11,548 nt of DNA from Bacillota bacterium. GTDB taxonomy: Bacteria; Bacillota; Sulfobacillia; Sulfobacillales; Sulfobacillaceae. Position numbers and translations under genes: made by a program. Of this stretch, positions 7,502 to 11,548 are shown one piece after another. The stretch is taken from NCBI GenBank assembly GCA_023488565.1, contig JAMDDZ010000128.1, positions 1-11,548 on the forward strand. Reading direction: 5' to 3'. The notes beneath the pieces were generated by a model that saw only the letters and a program-made list of their open reading frames with translations, did no database searches and was not told the DNA's origin. The first letter of the stretch is position 1. Every line of letters begins with the position of its first letter.

Positions 7502-7649
7502 GGGGGGAGCACGGGTGACTACAGACCCAGGAGGCCATAGTACCCAGTGGTGTTTTTGTATTGATAAACGACGAATTTCGTGCTCTCCCGAGGGTGGTCG
7601 CTTGCCGCGTGCCTGAAACCCCTCGGGAAAGCCGAGGGGAGGAATCCAC
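7502..7649 (+). promoter_or_regulatory. Second structured leader element with Shine-Dalgarno-sequestering hairpin
   Basis: A long-range helix pairs GAGCACG (7507-7513) with CGTGCTC (7579-7585), enclosing a smaller GGGT/ACCC hairpin at 7513-7528. Downstream, CCCCTCGG (7619-7626) pairs with CCGAGGGG (7632-7639) around a GAAAG loop. The right arm covers part of the Shine-Dalgarno region (GAGGGGAGGA, 7635-7643) of the transporter at 7650. Upstream CCCGAGGG (7587-7594) is exactly complementary to CCCTCGGG (7620-7627), so the two helices exclude each other and translation could be switched. AGGGTGG (7591-7597) and CCGCG (7605-7609) recall the T-box antiterminator, but the bases between do not fit. 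I do not recognise a named riboswitch class. Confidence 0.45.
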
Positions 7650-8993
7650 ATGTTGAAGAAGAATTTATTGGCGGCAGCTCCGGTATTGGATGATGCCCAA
7701 ATCCGCGCCGAGGATCAGGCACGCGTTGCTGCATTGCGCCAATCGCCGGGCTGGACCAAGAGAATCTTATTGCTATTGACACTGCTTGGGCCAGGAATTT
7801 TGGTAATGATTGCTGACAACGATGCCGGTGGAGTCATAACCTACGCTCAAACTGGGGCCACATATGGCATCGGCTTCTTCATTCCGGCATTGGTACTAGG
7901 GGGTTTTATCGCCTATGTCGTACAAGAGATGACAGTACGTTTGGGAGCGGTGACCCACCGTGGTCATGCGGAAATGATTTGGGGCCGATACGGGGCCTTT
8001 TGGGGCTGGTTTTCCCTGATAGATTTGGTGGTTGCCAACATTCTTACCCTGGTTACCGAATTCATTGGGATCACTGTTGGAATGTCGGTATTCGGGGTGC
8101 CGCCCGTATTTAGCGCGCTAGGCGGGATTGTGGTCGATGGACTAATTTTGCTAGTATTACGCTATCGCGCGTGGGAGCGGGTATCATTATGGATTGCGGC
8201 AGGCAACTTAATATTTGTACCGTTAGCCTTAATGGCACACCCGCACTGGGGCGCAGTACTGGGCGCCTTCAAACACTGGGCCATTCCCGGAGGATTCACG
8301 GCTGCATTTCTGTTTGTGGTATTAGCAAACTTCGGCACAACCATTGCTCCGTGGATGTTATTCTTTCAGCAATCATCCGTGGTCGACAAAGGCTTGACTG
8401 TTGCCGACGTCCGTCACGGTCAAGTGGATACTGCGCTGGGCACTTTGGCAATGGTCGTGGTCGCAGTCGCTCTGGTTGTATTGACTGGCACGTTTGCCTA
8501 TGGGCGCCCGGGAGCAGGAAATTATGACATTCAGCAAATTATGCAGGTCATTGGGCAACATCTGGGAGCCACTGGCCAGGATCTCTTTGCGCTAGGGTTG
8601 GTGGAAGCTGGAACGATAGCAGCGATTGCCTTGACGGCGAGCACCTCATGGGCTATGGGAGAGGCCTTTCACTGGCCAAAGAGTATAAACTTGCCATTTC
8701 AAAAGGCATGGAAATTTTATGTGCCCGGTTTGGTTAGTGCCGGGCTGGCAGCCGGGGTTGTGTTAATTCCCAATGCTCCATTAGGATTTTTAAACCTGAC
8801 GGTTCAGGTGGTGGCATCGATCTTTATGCCAGCGGCGATGCTGTTTCTGCTCTTGCTGCTTAATGATCGCGACATTATGGGTGTTCACGTCAACCGCAGA
8901 TGGCAAAATATTTCCTCCTATAGCATTGTTGGGCTCTTGGTGATATTAAATGGCATTTATGGGATCTCTGTTGTATTTCCCAAATTGTTTTGA
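7650..8993 (+). CDS. NRAMP-related divalent metal transporter, probably Mg2+ (NRMT type)
   Basis: 447 aa with about 11 hydrophobic segments, typical of the SLC11/NRAMP fold in the cytoplasmic membrane. The start ATG 7650 has GGAGG at 7638-7642. The N-terminal 35 residues are cytosolic and charged. In TM1 the canonical DPGN metal motif reads DAGG (58-61, within GPGILVMIADNDAGG). In TM6 the canonical A-T-V-M-P-H becomes T-T-I-A-P-W (230-235), so the soft Met ligand used for Mn2+/Fe2+ is lost and the His is Trp. Loss of that Met marks the NRAMP-related Mg2+ transporters described in Clostridia and Eggerthella. The upstream M-box points the same way. Mn2+ or another metal is possible but less likely. 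The 58-aa membrane protein follows directly. Expression should rise when Mg2+ is scarce. Confidence 0.9.
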   Translation: MLKKNLLAAAPVLDDAQIRAEDQARVAALRQSPGWTKRILLLLTLLGPGILVMIADNDAGGVITYAQTGATYGIGFFIPALVLGGFIAYVVQEMTVRLGAVTHRGHAEMIWGRYGAFWGWFSLIDLVVANILTLVTEFIGITVGMSVFGVPPVFSALGGIVVDGLILLVLRYRAWERVSLWIAAGNLIFVPLALMAHPHWGAVLGAFKHWAIPGGFTAAFLFVVLANFGTTIAPWMLFFQQSSVVDKGLTVADVRHGQVDTALGTLAMVVVAVALVVLTGTFAYGRPGAGNYDIQQIMQVIGQHLGATGQDLFALGLVEAGTIAAIALTASTSWAMGEAFHWPKSINLPFQKAWKFYVPGLVSAGLAAGVVLIPNAPLGFLNLTVQVVASIFMPAAMLFLLLLLNDRDIMGVHVNRRWQNISSYSIVGLLVILNGIYGISVVFPKLF

Positions 8994-9007
8994 GAGGAGG
9001 TTTCGTG

Positions 9008-9184
9008 ATGAAGGCGAGACACAACACACTGCAAGTAGTTCCCCCGGTGGAGGCCGAGACTCCTGTTGAATTGACAAAAATCGTGCCCAGGGGATCGATT
9101 CGCCTGGTGTTTTGGGGACTGCGAATCTATATCGTGGTGATGGTGGTTTTAGTGATTATAGGGTTCACGCGAGGAATACATTGA
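9008..9184 (+). CDS. Small single-span membrane protein downstream of the transporter
   Basis: 58 aa. GAGAGGAGG at 8992-9000 places the start at ATG 9008 (GTG 9005 is possible; the frame is open back to TTG 8990). The N-terminal 30 residues are polar with several prolines and charges. One transmembrane helix covers about 32-53 (LVFWGLRIYIVVMVVLVIIGF), ending in a short TRGIH tail. It starts 14 nt after the transporter stop and just before the terminator, so it is co-transcribed. I recognise no family. Small membrane proteins often sit beside transporters as stability or activity partners, and a role with the NRAMP-related transporter is plausible but unproven. Confidence 0.75.
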   Translation: MKARHNTLQVVPPVEAETPVELTKIVPRGSIRLVFWGLRIYIVVMVVLVIIGFTRGIH

Positions 9185-9204
9185 TGGACGATCATCGGCG
9201 ATAG

Positions 9205-9240
9205 GGCCCGCTTCCGAGGAACTGGAGGCGGGCCTTTATA
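9205..9240 (+). terminator. Rho-independent terminator of the Mg2+ transporter unit
   Basis: GGCCCGCTTCC (9205-9215) pairs with GGAGGCGGGCC (9224-9234) over 11 bp with one G-T wobble and an 8-nt loop, followed by TTTATA. It lies 20 nt after the small membrane protein. Confidence 0.85.
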
Positions 9241-9294
9241 TTGCCAATACCCCTTTTTTATCCAAGAAATTGCCGCGACGGCTATTACTGAGGA

Positions 9295-9321
9295 ACACTT
9301 TGCCACGACTACCATATGTTA
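9295..9321 (+). promoter_or_regulatory. Predicted sigma-K (late mother-cell) promoter
   Basis: The -35 core AC at 9295-9296 (context AACA), 16 nt, then CATATGTTA at 9313-9321 agrees fully with the Bacillus sigma-K consensus mACm-N16/17-CATAnnnTA. The start would be near 9328, 47 nt before ATG 9375. The downstream gene encodes a Cys-rich coat-like protein, as expected for sigma-K. Confidence 0.5.
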
Positions 9322-9327
9322 CCTAGT

Positions 9328-9346
9328 GATGGGAGGTCTTCCCATC
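9328..9346 (+). promoter_or_regulatory. Stem-loop at the predicted mRNA 5' end
   Basis: GATGGGA (9328-9334) and TCCCATC (9340-9346) form a perfect 7-bp stem around GGTCT. It begins where the predicted sigma-K transcript would start and has no T run. A 5'-terminal stem of this sort can stabilise mRNA. Function is inferred. Confidence 0.4.
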
Positions 9347-9374
9347 GGCTCAGTACATGAAAGGATGGTGGCCA

Positions 9375-9938
9375 ATGGCCAGCGTAACTCCGGGACCTTG
9401 TCCCGACACCGGATGTCCTCCGCCGACAGAAATTGATTGCATTGTCGTGGATAAGGTCTACGATTCGTGTTCTCAAACCGTCACTACAACGCAGACTTTC
9501 CTCGCACCGACTGCAGGTTGTACGGTATCGTCGTGCGCTATTGACCTTGCGACTTCAACGTGCACAGTGGGGGCGATTACCCCGACGAGCACCACTGACT
9601 ATAACAACATTACCTTCGTGATTTCGGCTAACTATACTGTCACATGTTCTTCAGGAGTCGCGCTCCCGGAAACTGTCATTACCACACAAAATGTGACGTT
9701 ATATAACCCAACTGGGACTATACCGTCGTGCACCATTTTGTCTGGTGCCTGCACTTGTGTCAATTTGCCCAATGGCGATATCAGTTGCACCATTACCCTC
9801 TGTATGTTGTTTCAGTCGACTGCCACTGTGCAGTTACTCGTACCCACTTATGGGTTCTGCGTTCCGCCCGTATGTCCTCAGGTCGGACCGGTGTTGCCCT
9901 GCCCGCCGAGTCCGCTATTTCCTCCTCAAGCAGGATAA
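9375..9938 (+). CDS. Cysteine-rich spore-coat/exosporium-like protein
   Basis: 187 aa from ATG 9375; in-frame ATG 9357 lacks a nearby ribosome site, while AAAGG (9360-9364) and GGTGG (9367-9371) precede 9375. It has 16 cysteines (about 9%), many Thr/Ser/Val, and Pro/Cys-rich ends (GPCPDTGCPP at the start, VCPQVGPVLPCPPSP near the end). There is no signal peptide or membrane helix. The early CIVVDKVYDSCSQT segment resembles Cys-rich surface proteins of clostridial spores as I recall, with alternating polar and hydrophobic residues suggesting beta strands. This composition fits disulfide-crosslinked coat, exosporium or appendage proteins built in the mother cell. The sigma-K-like promoter upstream supports that. 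No defined Pfam family is claimed. A strong hairpin follows. Confidence 0.75.
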   Translation: MASVTPGPCPDTGCPPPTEIDCIVVDKVYDSCSQTVTTTQTFLAPTAGCTVSSCAIDLATSTCTVGAITPTSTTDYNNITFVISANYTVTCSSGVALPETVITTQNVTLYNPTGTIPSCTILSGACTCVNLPNGDISCTITLCMLFQSTATVQLLVPTYGFCVPPVCPQVGPVLPCPPSPLFPPQAG

Positions 9939-9951
9939 TCAGACGCAAAAT

Positions 9952-9990
9952 AGGCCCCCGAAACTCAGGTTTCTGGGGCCTTATCTGACA
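9952..9990 (+). terminator. Terminator hairpin after the Cys-rich gene
   Basis: AGGCCCCCGAAAC (9952-9964) pairs with GTTTCTGGGGCCT (9969-9981) with one C-T mismatch and a TCAG loop, followed by TATCTGACATTTT. The T tail is imperfect, so some readthrough to the CAP gene is possible. Confidence 0.65.
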
Positions 9991-10155
9991 TTTTGTGGAA
10001 TTAGAACAAAAATTAGCAAAAATTATCGAATCAGGTATGGTTTAAGGCATGAACAGAGCCCAGGCTTAATCACCGGACCATGGCTACATTGCACGATTGA
10101 GCTTGGTTCTTTAATCTTACCAGTAAATGCTTATTTTGGCTAAAGGAGGGTTTAC

Positions 10156-10818
10156 GTGAATTATTTTACAGCTCTACTGGTTGCGGCAGGACTGCCGGTG
10201 ACCGCCGGGTTTTCGGTAGTGCCATCCTCTGGTCTGGTTCCCGTGTCGGTGACCACGAGGGTCAGCTCCAATCTGGCACAAAATATGGTGCCGGTATTGC
10301 CAGTGGCTTCGGTTCAAGCGGCCTACCAAACGATGGCGGAGGAAGTACAGACATCAACAGATGTAGTGGTGGCCTCTAACGTATTGCCGAATGCAAGTGA
10401 CGTCTCAGCGCCATCCTCCACCGCCACATCGATCTTAACTCCAGCGGAACAAATGATTGAACTCATCAATCAGGTGCGGCAAGAAAAAGGTTTGGCTCCT
10501 TATACGATAAATCCGGTGTTAATGCAACTAGCCCAAGAACGTGCGGCGGCTCTAGCCAATGGACCATTTACCAGTGACATGGCGCAATATGGATGGCCAA
10601 TACAAATGGAACAGGCTGCGGGTTTGCAAGCTCAAGGCATGGGAGCGGAAAACATCGCCGAAGCAAGTTCGGTGCCAGAAGCCTTTACCCTATTAATGGC
10701 CTCACCTCCTCACGCGGAAAATATTTTGAATCCATCGGAAACTCAAATTGGGGTCGGGGTGGCGCCATGGGGTTCCGGGGTTGCGATTTCAGAGCTATTT
10801 ATGGGCCCGAATGCGTAA
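10156..10818 (+). CDS. Exported CAP/SCP-domain protein (YkwD-like)
   Basis: 220 aa. The start is GTG 10156 behind AAAGGAGG (10142-10149). A hydrophobic N-terminus (about 1-20, FTALLVAAGLPVTAGFSVV) without strong Lys/Arg looks like a weak signal sequence. A Ser/Thr/Val-rich linker leads to a CAP domain (PF00188) from about 94: ELINQVRQEKGLAPYTINPV, LMQLAQERAAALA, AENIAEASS (Glu165), ASPPHAENILNPSETQIGVGVA (His186). The first conserved CAP histidine (usually F-S-H) is missing; the segment reads GPFTSDM. CAP proteins of Firmicutes are secreted or spore-associated and their biochemical role is mostly unsettled. TTGCAC (10089-10094), 17 nt, TAATCT (10112-10117) is a weak sigma-A candidate. Between spore-like genes, a cell or spore surface role is likely. 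Confidence 0.85.
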   Translation: MNYFTALLVAAGLPVTAGFSVVPSSGLVPVSVTTRVSSNLAQNMVPVLPVASVQAAYQTMAEEVQTSTDVVVASNVLPNASDVSAPSSTATSILTPAEQMIELINQVRQEKGLAPYTINPVLMQLAQERAAALANGPFTSDMAQYGWPIQMEQAAGLQAQGMGAENIAEASSVPEAFTLLMASPPHAENILNPSETQIGVGVAPWGSGVAISELFMGPNA

Positions 10819-10844
10819 CATCCTTTATATCATTGCATAGAGTA
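10818..10844 (+). promoter_or_regulatory. Second predicted sigma-K promoter
   Basis: AC at 10818-10819 (context AACA), 16 nt, then CATAGAGTA at 10836-10844: the same spacing and full agreement with mACm-N16-CATAnnnTA as at 9295-9321. The -35 touches the stop codon of the CAP gene. A start near 10850 would give a short leader before ATG 10862. Confidence 0.45.
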
Positions 10845-10861
10845 ATGCCGGGTGATAATAT

Positions 10862-11431
10862 ATGGAACGATTTGGCATTTGTGTGGTGAGCAGTGATGGC
10901 CAAATGGACGAATTGGCGCAGTCATTACAAAAGCTCATCGCTCAATGGCATCTTGATGCTTCTCCTGACAAATGTCAGGTGGGGGTGACTCTCAGACTGG
11001 GCCAGCCATCGTTGAGTTATGGTTTGGGAGGCGGGAGGGGGATACGGCGTCTGGCGACAATGCTTTCGAAGGTAACTCAGTTGCCAGCCCGCCGTGCTTG
11101 GTCGGGCATTGATGGATCCATTATAGAAATCCGTTTTTCTCGGGCGTTAATGCCGTCTTCGCAATTGCTGGAACGAATCGCCTGGGTGCTCTTTTTATGG
11201 AGTGCAAGCAGTCATGTTGACCACGAGGTGTTTAGGCCACTGTATGGTCCCGTGGAAAATATCCAGCTATCTCCAAATATCCGTCCTACCAGTCAAGTTG
11301 TGCTGCCGGTGACCTATTCCTCGACCGTGACCCAACCGTTGCCTCGTCCGCGGCATGCAAATTCCGCCGGCTTCCCTGCATCGTCGGCGACAAATCCTCC
11401 ACCGGTAAAACCCAAGTCAAAAGGTGGATGA
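10862..11431 (+). CDS. Unrecognised 189-aa protein, possibly sporulation-controlled
   Basis: I recognise no family. ATG 10862 has only a weak ribosome site (GGGTGAT at about 10850-10856). Residues 1-135 look globular, with amphipathic helices near the start (DELAQSLQKLIAQWHLD), a Gly-rich segment (LSYGLGGGRGIRRLATML) and a hydrophobic stretch (LLERIAWVLFLWSASS, about 105-120) that is short for a membrane helix. The C-terminal 50 residues are rich in Pro, Ser and Thr and end in basic residues (KPKSKGG), so probably disordered. There is no signal peptide. It lies 43 nt after the CAP gene with a sigma-K-like promoter in the gap, suggesting mother-cell expression late in sporulation. Confidence 0.65.
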   Translation: MERFGICVVSSDGQMDELAQSLQKLIAQWHLDASPDKCQVGVTLRLGQPSLSYGLGGGRGIRRLATMLSKVTQLPARRAWSGIDGSIIEIRFSRALMPSSQLLERIAWVLFLWSASSHVDHEVFRPLYGPVENIQLSPNIRPTSQVVLPVTYSSTVTQPLPRPRHANSAGFPASSATNPPPVKPKSKGG

Positions 11432-11441
11432 CATTAACGGG

Positions 11442-11458
11442 CTTGGGCGTTGCCCAAG
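11442..11458. terminator. Hairpin between convergent genes
   Basis: CTTGGGC (11442-11448) and GCCCAAG (11452-11458) form a perfect 7-bp stem with a GTT loop, 10 nt after the 189-aa gene and 9 nt before the convergent stop. Neither side has a real T run, so its terminator role is tentative. Confidence 0.35.
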
Positions 11459-11467
11459 GCAGCTTGA

Positions 11468-11548
11468 TTAGGAGTCTCGTCTCCAGGTTTCCAACATGTC
11501 CGCAATTCCCTCGGCAACTTGACGATCCCAGTCTTCGGTAATGCGTTG
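11468..11548 (-). CDS. C-terminal end of a convergent gene (partial)
   Basis: Reading the - strand, 26 codons run from the window edge to a TAA at 11470-11468. The peptide ends ITEDWDRQVAEGIADMLETW followed by RRDS, a charged amphipathic helix that reads like a real protein end. The rest lies outside the window, so no function can be given. The alternative is chance open frame, since 81 bases is short. Confidence 0.45.
   Translation of the reverse strand, partial: QRITEDWDRQVAEGIADMLETWRRDS

Noticed and set aside
7587..7609. Canonical T-box riboswitch
   Set aside because: AGGGTGG and CCGCG are present but separated by CGCTTG-type extra bases, no specifier stem is evident, and the downstream gene is a metal transporter; kept only as a T-box-like resemblance.
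7259..7651. 130-aa - strand open frame across the leader
   Set aside because: It covers the M-box and leader hairpins, which explain the sequence fully; no ribosome site.
9745..10143. 132-aa + strand frame overlapping the Cys-rich gene end
   Set aside because: Begins inside the Cys-rich gene in another frame and crosses the terminator hairpin.
10832..10861. TTGCAT-N17-TAATAT as a sigma-A promoter for the 189-aa gene
   Set aside because: The -10 box touches the ATG at 10862, so transcription would start inside the gene; the sigma-K match fits better.

Overview
The window (about 50% GC by eye) looks like chromosome from an endospore-forming Firmicute. The evidence is an M-box riboswitch, strong Gram-positive Shine-Dalgarno sites, a cysteine-rich coat-like protein and two sites matching the mother-cell sigma-K promoter. 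A Sulfobacillus-like thermoacidophile would fit, but the genus is a guess. Almost all genes lie on the + strand.

Layout. (1) 57-3351: a tightly packed operon of a divergent QueA-like protein, a soluble GAF-type NarL/DegS-family histidine kinase and its LuxR/NarL response regulator, with a 4-nt overlap and a 2-nt gap. (2) 3414-6696: a three-gene cassette with its own predicted promoter, which overlaps an inverted repeat. It encodes an unrecognised 275-aa protein and two different P-loop ATPases that resemble BrxD/DUF2791, the ATPase family of BREX and BREX-like phage-defence loci. No methylase, PglZ, helicase or nuclease is present, so this is the best candidate for an undescribed system. (3) 6697-7224: about 530 bases without a credible gene. 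(4) 7225-9240: a transcription unit with a near-consensus sigma-A promoter, an M-box Mg2+ riboswitch with a terminator-like hairpin, a second structured leader element that can hide the Shine-Dalgarno site, an NRAMP-related (probably Mg2+) transporter, a 58-aa single-span membrane protein and a rho-independent terminator. (5) 9295-11431: a probable sporulation/cell-surface cluster holding a Cys-rich coat-like protein, a CAP/SCP-domain exported protein and an unknown protein. The first and third have sigma-K-like promoters. (6) 11468-11548: the 3' end of a convergent gene on the - strand.

How they may work together: the kinase/regulator pair would control unknown targets, possibly including its QueA-like partner. 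The ATPase pair with its companion forms one translationally coupled module. The riboswitch would turn on Mg2+ uptake when the cell is short of magnesium. The last cluster would act late in sporulation. All roles are inferred from sequence reading alone.
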